From positions 2,870,501 through 2,934,500 of the forward strand of contig NZ_AP028156.1 of NCBI RefSeq assembly GCF_033096465.1: a DNA stretch of 64,000 nucleotides. Reading direction: 5' to 3'. Position numbers and translations under genes: made by a program. This document shows, one piece after another, positions 36,871-44,932 of this stretch (the first letter of the stretch is position 1; every line of letters begins with the position of its first letter). Below the pieces are notes generated by a model. It did not search any database, was not told where the DNA came from, and worked only from the letters and a program-made list of their open reading frames with translations. The stretch is from Blautia luti (lineage in GTDB: Bacteria > Bacillota > Clostridia > Lachnospirales > Lachnospiraceae).

Positions 36871-36894
36871 TATAGCATTACGAAGACTGCTATA
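36871..36894. promoter_or_regulatory. Dyad TATAGCA-N10-TGCTATA before importer 2
   Basis: Perfect 7-bp inverted repeat with a 10-bp spacer, between the LysR gene terminator and the first permease. The same 10-bp spacing occurs in the candidate LysR box at 1238-1259, so a LysR-type operator is likely. The exact promoter is not clear. Confidence 0.5.
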
Positions 36895-36963
36895 AACACG
36901 ATTCTGCTGAATAATCACAAAATTTCTGTAAATCCACAGATAAGTCTAACAAATGACAAAAAA

Positions 36964-36992
36964 GCACACAACCCCTCGGGAGGGTTATGTGC
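36964..36992. terminator. Terminator of the LysR gene
   Basis: Arms of 11 nt with one mismatch (GCACATAACCC form) and a short loop, followed by a T-run on the minus strand. It separates the LysR gene from importer 2. Confidence 0.8.
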
Positions 36993-37038
36993 CATTCTTA
37001 ATTTGAATACTTTATCCGCATTTTGGAATAAGTCTTAT

Positions 37039-37947
37039 TTAACTCTTCGGAAGTCTGCCCTTTAAGAACGTCAGAAATTCTTCTACACTGTCATCTGTTT
37101 TTTCGCCTTTGTGGAGAATATAACCAAAAATAACTTTATTATCCCCCAGTTCCAGCGGTATTCCCGGCGTAGTTCCTGTTTTGTTTTCTGAAAGATAACT
37201 TCCGCTTACATTGGAAACTTTGCTGTTTTTCAGCATCTTTTCCATAATATAATCACTATTGGTCAATACAGAAATATCCAAATCTCTCCACTGAAAAGCA
37301 TTCTCCTGCACGGAACCAATGTCAAAAAATTCATCCTGATAGTTCTGGATAAACCGACTTCCCTCCAGCTCTTCCAGATGAACTTTTTCTTTTCCTGAAT
37401 CATAAAATTCCGTCTGCCGGCCCGGATAAAAGATTACCTCTGTCTCATACATCGGTATGAATTCCATCTTATTCTTCGCCAGTTCATGCAGAAAATTCTC
37501 CTGCTGCTGACTCAAGATATAGACAAATCCTATGTCATCCATGTAATCTCTCACTCTTTCCATCACGCTTCTGACACCTGCTGTCGTCAGTTGAAAATGG
37601 TAATTCTTCTCGAATGTTTCATTGTAAAAATCCACGAACTGATTTGCAAACCAGGAACTTGGATTCATGGAAATTCTGATCCACTTCGTCATTCCTCTCG
37701 AAGCCATGTTTTCAAGTACATCTATTTCGTTTGTAATCCTACAGGCATAATGATAAACTTTCTGTCCCTGAACAGTCAGGCGGATTCCCCTCGGAAGTCT
37801 CTCAAAAAGCTGCATTCCCAGAGTATCCTCCAGAGATTTTATCACCTTGCTCACACTCGGCTGCGTAGAATACAGAATTTTCGCCGCATCACTGAAAGAT
37901 CCAGTCTGCGCACATGCCACGAAATACTGCAATTGTTTCAAATCCAT
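37039..37947 (-). CDS. LysR-family transcriptional regulator
   Basis: 302 aa from the ATG 8 nt after AGAGGG. The HTH domain (LKQLQYFVACAQTGSFSDAA to LFERLPRGIRLTVQG) is typical and the effector domain is full length. It lies directly upstream of importer 2 in the same orientation, separated by a terminator, so it may control that importer through the dyad at 36871-36894. The ligand is unknown. Confidence 0.85.
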   Translation of the reverse strand: MDLKQLQYFVACAQTGSFSDAAKILYSTQPSVSKVIKSLEDTLGMQLFERLPRGIRLTVQGQKVYHYACRITNEIDVLENMASRGMTKWIRISMNPSSWFANQFVDFYNETFEKNYHFQLTTAGVRSVMERVRDYMDDIGFVYILSQQQENFLHELAKNKMEFIPMYETEVIFYPGRQTEFYDSGKEKVHLEELEGSRFIQNYQDEFFDIGSVQENAFQWRDLDISVLTNSDYIMEKMLKNSKVSNVSGSYLSENKTGTTPGIPLELGDNKVIFGYILHKGEKTDDSVEEFLTFLKGRLPKS

Positions 37948-37961
37948 AAAATGTCCCTCTT

Positions 37962-38003
37962 CCATCCGGAAAAGTCGATTTCCGCAATTAGCTTTTCGGA
38001 TGG
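37962..38003 (-). promoter_or_regulatory. Leader hairpin directly before the LysR ribosome site
   Basis: Arms CCATCCGGAAAAG and CTTTTCGGATGG (one bulged base) enclose a 17-nt loop; on the mRNA the stem ends at the Shine-Dalgarno sequence. It could tune LysR translation. Another small inverted repeat (ATAGAAAG-TC-CTTTCTAT) is at 38101-38118. Confidence 0.4.
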
Positions 38004-38203
38004 TTCTTCTTGTTTTCCTTTTATTATCTCAAAACTCATTTCATATTTTTCGCATAATCCCTGTTCAAAAATATCTTATTTCCGTTCTACAATACGATAC
38101 ATAGAAAGTCCTTTCTATATACCGATTGAATACCCCTTCCTCCTGTGTTTCCGGTTCCTGCCAGATAACAGTTTCTTCACTTCCGTCAGATCATTCTTCT
38201 GCC

Positions 38204-38269
38204 TTAAGGCTGCTGCCACCCCAGGTGACAGTCAGCACAGTTGCCAGCTGTCACTTTCCTCTGTTTCAT
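38204..38269 (-). CDS. Possible 21-residue peptide with a CxxCH motif
   Basis: ATG with a good GAAAGGAG ribosome site 10 nt upstream; the product has NCADCHLGW and ends with TAA. The motif fits heme-c or metal-ligand patterns but may be accidental in so short a frame. The surrounding 38004-38366 holds no other gene. Confidence 0.25.
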   Translation of the reverse strand: MKQRKVTAGNCADCHLGWQQP

Positions 38270-38366
38270 AAAACTTAAACTCCTTTCTTTTTCCTTCTGC
38301 ATTTATTATATAAATTTTCCCATATATCCGCAATATCAAGAACTGTTTTCGTACATATTTTCGTAC

Positions 38367-38510
38367 TCATAAACAACTTCCGTATAAAGCATCGTCACCC
38401 TCTAATGCTTCGCCATACAACCTGGTACCATCCAGTTCCTTCGGCAGATTTCCCTTTGCTGCGGATATGACACGATCAACAATTCTATATGGAAAGGGGA
38501 TTACCTTTAT
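38367..38510 (-). pseudogene. 3' fragment of an unidentified gene
   Basis: A start-less minus-strand frame reading VIPFPYRIVDRVISAAKGNL and ending with LEGDDALYGSCL looks like real coding sequence, but I do not recognise it. On the opposite strand an ATG at 38509 with AAAGGGG upstream opens [11 protein letters not shown] before running into the acetyltransferase piece, so two gene ends may meet here. Confidence 0.3.
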
Positions 38511-38539
38511 GAAAGAATATGAAGTTTTTGTAGAAACCA

Positions 38540-38818
38540 TCAAGCTCTGCTTAAATTCTCCCAGTCAATTCGCTCATTTCTGTAGAAAAATTCTCTGTCA
38601 TGTTCTCCAATTTCACGTAATACACGGCACGGATTTCCCACTGCGACCACATTCTCCGGGATGTCTTTTACGACTACGCTTCCGGCTCCAATTACGGAAT
38701 TCTTTCCGATAGTAACACCCTGAACAATCACCGTACCGGTTCCAACCCAGACATTTTCTCCGATATGTACTGATTTATTGTACGGCATGGTATCCTCGCG
38801 AAGTGATGGATCTACGGA
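38540..38818 (-). pseudogene. 3' part of a sugar O-acetyltransferase (hexapeptide repeat)
   Basis: About 92 codons follow the esterase stop in the same frame, with [10 protein letters not shown], then [20 protein letters not shown] and the left-handed beta-helix repeats, ending [15 protein letters not shown]. This is the C-terminal half of maltose/galactoside acetyltransferase-type proteins (about 190-210 aa). The N-terminal half and a start are missing. It seems to have been joined to the esterase gene by a deletion. Confidence 0.7.
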
Positions 38819-39505
38819 CTACTCGTCTGTAAGTTCAGATACATTTGGATTGTAAATGATTCCCTGTTCCATGCGTTCTTTTTCTGTCAGCACCCAAGCA
38901 AATGCTTTCGCAGTTCTTATATCCGGTTCTCTAAAATGATTTCCCTGATTCCACTCCAAAGTACAGTTTATCCCGCATTTCGTGAGCCAATCATATCCCT
39001 TTTGGATACAGTTTCCAACCTGCGACATCACAGGATTTCTTATTTTTTCTTCTCTGTCACCAAGACTCAGGTAAACTGTCTCACTGTTTATCTCATGTTC
39101 TTTCATATAGGCAATAAATCCCGGAAACCAGACAGATGGCGAAGCCGCGGCAACACCAGAAAATATATCTGTCTGATATGCTGCCCATAATGAAAATAAA
39201 CCAGCAAGGGAGTATCCTCCAATATAATATGCCTTGCTTTTATCTGTGCATAGTGTCAGAATCTGCTCCAGTGTCCTGGCAGCACCATCACCAAAGTCTT
39301 CATTTCCAAACACCGCAGGTGCTTTCCACGGAGACAGCTCATAGTTCCAATCATCAACTTTCGCAGCAATAAATCTGAAGTCTATAGAAGTCCGTTTTCT
39401 GATTTCCTCAACCTCATTCTCAAGACCAGATAATTCATGGTCACCAGTCAACTGGATCAGAACATTATCCGCATCCGGGTTTCCATACTCATATATAATC
39501 ACCAT
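38819..39505 (-). CDS. Esterase-like alpha/beta hydrolase
   Basis: 228 aa from the ATG that follows GGAGAGG by 6 nt. The longer frame includes a piece of another gene (BAAT-like). The core has GGYSLAGLFSLWAAY near residue 115 (nucleophile Ser in G-x-S-x-G), ASPSVWFPGF after it, LSLGDREEKI and QGNHFREPD with the likely catalytic His. This resembles the esterase D/siderophore-esterase-like family of small hydrolases. The C-terminal part is probably full length, since the stop comes shortly after the His. Confidence 0.7.
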   Translation of the reverse strand: MVIIYEYGNPDADNVLIQLTGDHELSGLENEVEEIRKRTSIDFRFIAAKVDDWNYELSPWKAPAVFGNEDFGDGAARTLEQILTLCTDKSKAYYIGGYSLAGLFSLWAAYQTDIFSGVAAASPSVWFPGFIAYMKEHEINSETVYLSLGDREEKIRNPVMSQVGNCIQKGYDWLTKCGINCTLEWNQGNHFREPDIRTAKAFAWVLTEKERMEQGIIYNPNVSELTDE

Positions 39506-39520
39506 TAATTTCCTCTCCAT

Positions 39521-39715
39521 AGCAATAGTATTCTGTGTCGATAATATCATGTCTAACACTTTTTTCCAGTATTCCGGATGTTCATATACGAATGGCATAT
39601 AGACAAGCGGCTCTCCTTTCCAGGAAAGAGTCGAAGCATTTGGAACCGGCCATTCTTTACAACCGTCTTTTTTCCCTGTTCAAAACCCTGCCATACAAGA
39701 ACAAATCAGTTCTCA
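39521..39715 (-). pseudogene. Fragment of a BAAT-type hydrolase
   Basis: Reads WQGF..QG, then after a one-base shift GCKEWPVPNASTLSWKGEPL and YMPFVYEHPEYWKKVLD, closely matching the middle of the intact BAAT-like enzyme at 15678-16613 (EWPIEG, GEPLPYMPFCYKHPDYWHVI). Only about 60 codons remain, and the piece is fused in frame to the esterase leader. It shows that a paralogue of that enzyme was lost here. Confidence 0.65.
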
Positions 39716-39872
39716 TGTTCTTGTCACTCATTGTTTATTCTTATTTTACCACAGATTTGGCCTAATGAAATGACCATAATCTTAGTTTTTCCAATACTGT
39801 CCTGACGTTTTAGTTAGTCTAAGCTAATATATAGTTAAGATTTAAATTTTCTTATGAAGGAGGAATGAAATT

Positions 39873-40344
39873 ATGAGTCTAACTGTTATGAAGCTCATGC
39901 TGGTATTGGGGATTATCGGACATGCGTTGAACATGTACTGTGATCGTATTCTGAGTGTTTTTCCGAATGGAACATTGAAATTGGAAGATATTAAGACGTT
40001 TGGAAAAAATGACAAAATGACAAGGCTGATGGAAGGAGTCTCTGCTTGGTGTTCTAAATACGCTGTATGGTACAGGCGGAAGTCTTGTCAGTTCCACTTT
40101 TGGTGCAAAAGCTTCCGGAAATGCTGCAGATATTTCTCAGATCCTGTCTGCAAACTTTACCCAGGCAGAGGGACTGGCATTTATCTTCACCATCAGCTTT
40201 AATATGCCATGCGTCAGCGCATTGGTCGCAACTGCAAGAGAAACCCACTCGGTAAAATGGACAGCAAAAATTAGTGTGTTCTATACTGCTGCCGCACTGA
40301 TTGTTTCGTGCATTGTGTATCATATCGGACTTCTTGTTTTCTGA
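39873..40344 (+). pseudogene. Chimera: 5' end of a DUF6796-like gene joined to the 3' end of feoB
   Basis: The ATG follows GAAGGAGG. The first 57 codons (VLGIIGHALNMYCDRILSVF and TRLMEGVS) resemble the start of a small membrane protein family I recall as DUF6796. At about 40044 the frame changes and 99 codons match the C-terminus of the ferrous iron transporter FeoB (YGTGGSLVSSTFGAKASGN, FTQAEGLAFIFTISFNMPC, THSVKWTAKI), ending with TGA at 40342. The two halves are out of frame, so only a 109-residue hybrid could be made. Clear deletion junction. Confidence 0.7.
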
Positions 40345-40380
40345 TATACATAAAAAAACTTCAAATTTCACATTATTTAA

Positions 40381-40404
40381 GGGTGGAAATGTAACTTTCC
40401 ACCC
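40381..40404. terminator. Terminator between feoB fragment and aldo/keto reductase
   Basis: Perfect arms GGGTGGAAA/TTTCCACCC with a 6-nt loop; T-rich sequence follows on the plus strand. Probably the old feoB terminator, kept in the chimera. Confidence 0.75.
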
Positions 40405-40443
40405 TGTCTTATAATTATTTTTATAGAAATTCCTGTCATATTT

Positions 40444-41436
40444 TTAATTCAGAGAAATCTCATCGATCAGTTTCAGTTCTTCTTCTGTAAACGGTGCGCA
40501 GGAAGTTGCTTTTACATTGTCCAGGATCTGCTGTGGCTTGGATGCGCCGATCAGGACACTGGTGACTTCTTTGTGCCAGAGGAGCCAGCCAAGAGCCATA
40601 TCTGCAAGCTTCTCGCCACGCTGTGCAGCCAGATCATTGAGTTTACGGATCTGATCCAGTCTGTGTTCATCCAAAGTGCTTTCTTTAAGGAATCTTCCGT
40701 CTGTACGGATACGACTGTCTTCCGGAATTCCGTGAAGATAGCGGTCTGTCAGCTGTCCTTGTGCAAGTGGACTGAATGTGATCAGACCTTTCTTAAGTTC
40801 ACCGGTTGTTTCCTTAAGACCATTTTTTTCTACTGTTCGGTCAAAAATTGAATAACAGTTCTGGTTGATCACGAACGGACAATGCAGCTCGTCCAGAATT
40901 GCGGATGCTTTCTTTAATGTTTCTCCATCATAGTTGGAAAGTCCGACATAGATTGCCTTACCGCTCTGTACAATGCTTGCCAGTGCTCCCATAGTCTCTT
41001 CCAGTGGGGTATTCGGATCCATTCTGTGATGATAGAAAATATCCACATATTCCAGTCCCATGCGTTTCAGACTCTGGTCCAGACTTGCAAGAAGATATTT
41101 ACGGCTTCCCCAGTTTCCGTAAGGGCCTTCCCACATATCATAACCGGCTTTTGTTGTAATGATCAGCTCATCACGGTACACACCTAAATCTTCTTTCAGA
41201 ATACGTCCGAAATTTTTCTCTGCACTTCCCGGTTCCGGACCATAATTATTTGCCAGATCAAACTGTGTGATTCCGTTATCAAAAGCTGTAAAACAAAGCT
41301 TTCTCATATTTTCGAAATTCGCAGTATCTCCGAAATTATGCCACAGTCCAAGTGACACTTTCGGAAGCATCAGTCCGCTGTTTCCACAGCGATTGTATTC
41401 CATAGCTGTATATCTTTCTTTTGATGCAGTGTACAT
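40444..41436 (-). CDS. Aldo/keto reductase (YghZ / L-glyceraldehyde 3-phosphate reductase-like)
   Basis: 330 aa from the ATG after GGGAGG; the longer frame runs into the operator. The AKR tetrad is visible: Asp and Tyr in ITQFDLANNYGPEPG, Lys in LIITTKAGYDMW and His in IFYHHRMDPN; NQNCYSIFDR and GVLIG-like VTSVLIGASKPQQ bind NADPH. The closest characterised group reduces aldehydes such as glyceraldehyde 3-phosphate or methylglyoxal. It is divergent from a MerR regulator with a typical MerR operator between them, so it is probably induced by a toxic aldehyde or related stress. Confidence 0.85.
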   Translation of the reverse strand: MYTASKERYTAMEYNRCGNSGLMLPKVSLGLWHNFGDTANFENMRKLCFTAFDNGITQFDLANNYGPEPGSAEKNFGRILKEDLGVYRDELIITTKAGYDMWEGPYGNWGSRKYLLASLDQSLKRMGLEYVDIFYHHRMDPNTPLEETMGALASIVQSGKAIYVGLSNYDGETLKKASAILDELHCPFVINQNCYSIFDRTVEKNGLKETTGELKKGLITFSPLAQGQLTDRYLHGIPEDSRIRTDGRFLKESTLDEHRLDQIRKLNDLAAQRGEKLADMALGWLLWHKEVTSVLIGASKPQQILDNVKATSCAPFTEEELKLIDEISLN

Positions 41437-41487
41437 ATACAATTCCTCCCAAATACGAATATATTTATTGTTCTTTACAAAGGTTAT

Positions 41488-41508
41488 CACTTCAAGTATA
41501 CTTGAGGT
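41488..41508 (-). promoter_or_regulatory. MerR-type operator-promoter of the aldo/keto reductase
   Basis: The perfect palindrome TCAAGTATACTTGA (41492-41505) lies inside a 19-bp spacer between a minus-strand TTGACC (-35, 41511-41506) and TAACCT (-10). Over-long spacers holding a dyad are the signature of MerR-family promoters, where the regulator twists DNA to allow initiation. Confidence 0.75.
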
Positions 41509-41618
41509 CAAGAAGATTTCATGAATTTAATAAAATTTAATCTATAATCTTTTACACGATCTATTTCATGATAACATATCACAAAATTTTCAATTTACTT
41601 TTTACACAGGAGGTACTC

Positions 41619-42026
41619 ATGAAAACCTACACAATCAGAGAACTGTCTGAAATGTTTCATCTTCCGGCATCTACACTTCGTTATTATGAAAGTGAAGGAC
41701 TTCTTCCTGAAGTTCCCAAGTCTCCTTCTGGACAGCGTATCTATAATAATGAACATATTGAGCGACTGAAATGTATTAACTGTTTCAAACGTACTGGAAT
41801 GACCATTTCTCAGCTCCGCAAATTTTTTATATATGAAACAGATGAAGCAGCTCATATTAATGAAATTATCTCTCTTCTAAAAGATCAGGAAAAGATTTTA
41901 AAAGAAAAACTGGTTCAGCTTCAAAAAGATTCAGCGCATGTCCATCACAAAGTAGAACACTACTCTGCAATTAAACATGCGCTGGAAAATAATCTTCCTA
42001 TGCCGACGTGGGTAGATGAAGAATAG
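41619..42026 (+). CDS. MerR-family transcriptional regulator
   Basis: 135 aa from the ATG after AGGAGGT. N-terminal winged helix (YTIRELSEMFHLPASTLRYY, then ESEGLLPEVPKSPSGQRIY), then a dimerisation coiled coil (IISLLKDQEKILKEKLVQLQ) and a short C-terminus. It has no Cys cluster, so a metal is unlikely to be the signal; aldehyde or redox sensing as in AdhR-type MerR proteins fits the neighbour. A tnpB element is inserted about 25 bp after its stop, leaving it intact. Confidence 0.88.
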   Translation: MKTYTIRELSEMFHLPASTLRYYESEGLLPEVPKSPSGQRIYNNEHIERLKCINCFKRTGMTISQLRKFFIYETDEAAHINEIISLLKDQEKILKEKLVQLQKDSAHVHHKVEHYSAIKHALENNLPMPTWVDEE

Positions 42027-42053
42027 TTTTCCAATTTTTTTTATAAATAATTA

Positions 42054-42197
42054 TGTGACATGCTCCCGCCACTTAAATCTTACAGATTTTGAAGTGGGGG
42101 CTTCCTGCTCGATTGCCCTTCAGGGCAAAGCTAAAACAGGCTATCCCCGCGTGTCCCGCGGTTCTTTTTTATCCGGTTACGGATCTTTTCTGTGCTA
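42054..42197 (-). ncRNA. Probable right end / omega-RNA region of the tnpB element
   Basis: Directly behind tnpB is a GC-rich, highly structured segment: the GCCCTtcAGGGC hairpin, a CCGCGGG segment and a terminal stem CCACTT/AAGTGG (42069-42074 / 42091-42096) ending near GAGCATGTCAC. In IS200/IS605 elements this region forms the 3' end of the guide (omega) RNA, with the guide taken from the DNA beyond the right end. The element end at about 42054 and hence the guide (42030-42053) are inferred, not proven. Confidence 0.55.
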
Positions 42198-43304
42198 TTA
42201 TGCACATTTTTTATATATTCTTTTTCCTTCTTCCAGAATATTGACCGCCGCATTCACATCCCGGTCCATCCGGTTTCCACATTCGCACAGGTATATCCGT
42301 TCTGATAATGCCAGCTCTTTCTTCTTATGTCCGCATACGCTGCATATCTTACTGGATGCAAAATATCTGTCTACTTTTATCAGATATTTTCCGCGTTCTT
42401 CCAGCTTATATCCAAGCATGGAAAGGAACTGACCGTATCCGTTATCCTGTATCCCTTTTCCGAAATGCAGGCCTCCGGCTATCCCCTTCAGGTTCAGATC
42501 CTCCACACATACCGCGTCATAGTCTTCTGCAAGGCTGTGGCTGAGCTTATGCTGGAAATCCTTCCTCTGGTTCTTTATCTTTTCATGAGATAATGCAACC
42601 TTTTTCTTCTGTTTCTGATAGTTACGGCTACCCTTTTCACATCTGGAAAGCTTTCTCTGTTCCCGGGCAAGTTTTTTCTCTGCATTCCGGTAAAACATGG
42701 GATATCCGGCTCTTTCACCGGTAGAAAATACACACATACCATGCATGGCAAAATCGATTCCCAGAAACTTTTTCGCCTGTCTTTTCTCCGCTGTTTGGTT
42801 TTCACAGTCGAACAGCAGGCTGGCAAAATATTTTCCGGACGGTTCCCTGCTCACAGTCACTGATTTCAGCTTCCATCCCTCCGGGATCATACGGTGGAGT
42901 TTTATTTTTACCGGCTGCATCTTTGGCAGTTTCAGGAACCTGTCCTGCAGACAGATATTCCCATTTACCATATTCGTTGTATAGGATTTCCGCGAATGTT
43001 TTTTCGATTTATAATGCGGAAATCCCACTCCCGGTTCCCGGAAAAATTTCCGGAAAGCCCCTTCCAGATTTAACTGTACATTTGCCAGCGCAAGAGAATC
43101 TACCTCTTTCAGCCATGGATATTCTTTTTTATATCCGGCCGGCGTATTTTTCAGCATCTTTTTTTCTTCCTGATAATAGCGGATCTTATCCGCAAGCATC
43201 CTGTTATAGAGGAAACGACTGCAGCCGATTGTCTTCTCTATCTGGGTTATCTGTTCTTTATTTGGATAGATCCTTATTTTTACTGCCCGGTTTATCTTTC
43301 TCAC
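42198..43304 (-). CDS. tnpB: TnpB, RNA-guided endonuclease of an IS200/IS605-type element
   Basis: 368 aa. N-terminal helical domain (KIRIYPNKEQITQIEKTIGC), then the RuvC-like nuclease with Asp in LGIDFAMHGMCVF, Glu in AVCVEDLNLKGIAG and Asp in CGNRMDRDVNAAVN, plus the zinc ribbon CSVCGHKKK...CECG. All catalytic residues are present and the frame is intact, so it could be an active OMEGA nuclease. No TnpA gene accompanies it, so the element would depend on a transposase elsewhere. The GTG start is preceded by GAGAGTCAGG. Confidence 0.9.
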   Translation of the reverse strand: MRKINRAVKIRIYPNKEQITQIEKTIGCSRFLYNRMLADKIRYYQEEKKMLKNTPAGYKKEYPWLKEVDSLALANVQLNLEGAFRKFFREPGVGFPHYKSKKHSRKSYTTNMVNGNICLQDRFLKLPKMQPVKIKLHRMIPEGWKLKSVTVSREPSGKYFASLLFDCENQTAEKRQAKKFLGIDFAMHGMCVFSTGERAGYPMFYRNAEKKLAREQRKLSRCEKGSRNYQKQKKKVALSHEKIKNQRKDFQHKLSHSLAEDYDAVCVEDLNLKGIAGGLHFGKGIQDNGYGQFLSMLGYKLEERGKYLIKVDRYFASSKICSVCGHKKKELALSERIYLCECGNRMDRDVNAAVNILEEGKRIYKKCA

Positions 43305-43583
43305 CCTGACTCTCTATATACTGATGGATTATTTCAACAGGTGCTATATTTCAAAGATTTCTTTTGCTCTCTCTGACATCTTATCGTCCAGCATCTTTCT
43401 GCTATATTTCATAACCAGAATCAAACAAAAACACTGAATGAGAATTATTATCTAAACTCATTATGTACACTCACTTATTACTTATTTCGACCATCCAATT
43501 TTCAAGAGCATATTGTTCTTTTCTATTATAATATATTTATTGTATCAGAACAAGCGTTTTTGTGATTTTTTATGAATTTGAGC
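43305..43583. other. Upstream flank of tnpB; left end of the element not defined
   Basis: AT-rich sequence without a credible gene. The left end of the tnpB element should lie here, but I see no diagnostic hairpin and cannot name the target-adjacent motif. Confidence 0.3.
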
Positions 43584-43650
43584 AGACATGCTCGAATGTG
43601 CAATTCATCCCATCACCTATAGAGGTGAGGGAATTCTTGCTACGGTTGTT
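43584..43650 (-). mobile_element. Probable orphan IS200/IS605-type right end
   Basis: Contains the stem CCATCACCT/AGGTGAGG (43610-43632) set between TTCATC and GAATTCTTGCT, and ends in GACATGCTC, the same end motif as the right end of the adjacent tnpB element and in the same orientation. No tnpB belongs to it, since the methyltransferase gene begins a few bases further on. It is probably the leftover of a second, deleted element. Confidence 0.45.
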
Positions 43651-43674
43651 AAAGAATCTCTCTTTTAGTGCACT

Positions 43675-44205
43675 TTATTTTTGTGCTTTCTTTGGAGCAA
43701 ATAAATGGCTCATATCTGTATGCTCCAGCTTCAGTAGAGCAATTTTTTTATCAATACCGCCTGCGTATCCCGTCAGACTGCCATTCGAGCCGACTACACG
43801 GTGGCAGGGAATGATAATGGAAATCTCGTTATGTCCCACTGCACCGCCTACTGCCTGTGCGGACATATGAGGAGTATTCTGTATTTCAGACATTTGTCTG
43901 GCGATTTCTCCATATGTGATTGTCTGACCATAAGGTATCTGTAATAGAATCTGCCATACTGCCTGTCTGAACGTCGAACCAGTTGGATGAAGTGCAGGTG
44001 TAAATTTCGGTTCTACTCCTGAAAAATATACATCCAGCCATTTTTTTGCATCTGTCAAAATTGAAGTTTCCTGTGAAATATGTTCCTCAGGAAGTGTATT
44101 TGCAAAATATTTCTGTCCCTCAAACCACAAACCTGTAAGTCCGATTTCATCAGCAGACAGTAAAATACTGCCTAATTTTGATTTGTATATACAAGTATAT
44201 ATCAT
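43675..44205 (-). CDS. ogt: Methylated-DNA-protein-cysteine methyltransferase
   Basis: 176 aa. The active-site motif IIPCHRVVGSNGSLTGYAGG with the acceptor Cys at about residue 147, and the preceding IPYGQTITYGEIARQM helix, identify the Ogt/MGMT family. The enzyme repairs O6-alkylguanine by transferring the alkyl group to itself. It is single, flanked by mobile-element and gene remnants on both sides. Confidence 0.92.
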   Translation of the reverse strand: MIYTCIYKSKLGSILLSADEIGLTGLWFEGQKYFANTLPEEHISQETSILTDAKKWLDVYFSGVEPKFTPALHPTGSTFRQAVWQILLQIPYGQTITYGEIARQMSEIQNTPHMSAQAVGGAVGHNEISIIIPCHRVVGSNGSLTGYAGGIDKKIALLKLEHTDMSHLFAPKKAQK

Positions 44206-44230
44206 ATTTGTCCCCCGAATTATAAAGAAA

Positions 44231-44347
44231 TTTTCATCCTTGGAAACTTACATCACAAGTGCTGCAATGGCAGAAAAAGCCGGTCTTACAGGGCTGACTA
44301 TGGAAAAACAGAAAGGATTCCGGGCACATCTTGTTGCACGAAAATGA
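44231..44347 (+). pseudogene. Start-less coding fragment, unidentified
   Basis: A 38-codon open frame reading ETYITSAAMAEKAGLTGLTM and ending GFRAHLVARK looks like the C-terminus of a protein with the rest deleted. There is no start or ribosome site. The stop lies three bases before the convergent thiE end. Confidence 0.3.
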
Positions 44348-44350
44348 TAG

Positions 44351-44932
44351 CTAAATCCTCATAAAACCAGACATCATGCATCCGCCTGCTGCGCCTGATT
44401 CCATCACTTGCGGCAGGCGTTTCAGGTTAATCCCCCCAATTGCGTACACCGGTACCGGACAGGCTTTGCATATTTCTGCGACAAATCCCAGACCTTTTCC
44501 TTTCAGTCCTTTTTTGCATTCCGTTTCAAAAATTGTCCCCAGAATAATCTGTGTAGCTCCACATCTTACAGCAGTGTCCATATCTTCCATACTGTGGCAG
44601 GATACACTGATTTCCTGAAAAATTTTTCTCATCTGGCTACGTTCCTCTTCGCTCATAGACATAAGTACCGGAATAGACATATGAATCCGTCTGCATCCTA
44701 ATCTGTTCGCTACGGAAATTCTGGAATGCAGAAAGCAGCGTACGCCACTTTCTCTGCACATTTCCAGAATTTTTTCTGCCAGTATTTCATACTCTTTATC
44801 TGACAGATCTTTCTCTCTTAAGATCACTGCATGTGGATGCAGATGGATTACTTTCTGCATCTGCTCGAGAAAATCTCCCTGTACCAATTTACGATTCGTG
44901 ATCGCAATGGTATGTTCATATTGTTTACACAT
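44351..44932 (-). CDS. thiE: Thiamine phosphate synthase-like protein (ThiE/TenI family)
   Basis: 193 aa from the ATG overlapping the thiH stop (ATGTGTAA); an ATG four codons earlier is possible. The TIM-barrel motifs are REKDLSD (pyrimidine/pyrophosphate site), LHSRISVANRLG, GATQIILGTIFETECKKGLK and PVYAIGGINLKRL. Such proteins either join HMP-PP to the thiazole phosphate (ThiE) or aromatise the thiazole (TenI). The Cys/His pattern does not settle which, and the short length and position last in a thiazole operon leave TenI possible. Confidence 0.75.
   Translation of the reverse strand: MCKQYEHTIAITNRKLVQGDFLEQMQKVIHLHPHAVILREKDLSDKEYEILAEKILEMCRESGVRCFLHSRISVANRLGCRRIHMSIPVLMSMSEEERSQMRKIFQEISVSCHSMEDMDTAVRCGATQIILGTIFETECKKGLKGKGLGFVAEICKACPVPVYAIGGINLKRLPQVMESGAAGGCMMSGFMRI

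Noticed and set aside
38467..38712. 81-codon plus-strand frame starting near 38467
   Set aside because: Only the first dozen codons after the ATG at 38509 look genuine; the rest is antisense to the acetyltransferase fragment.
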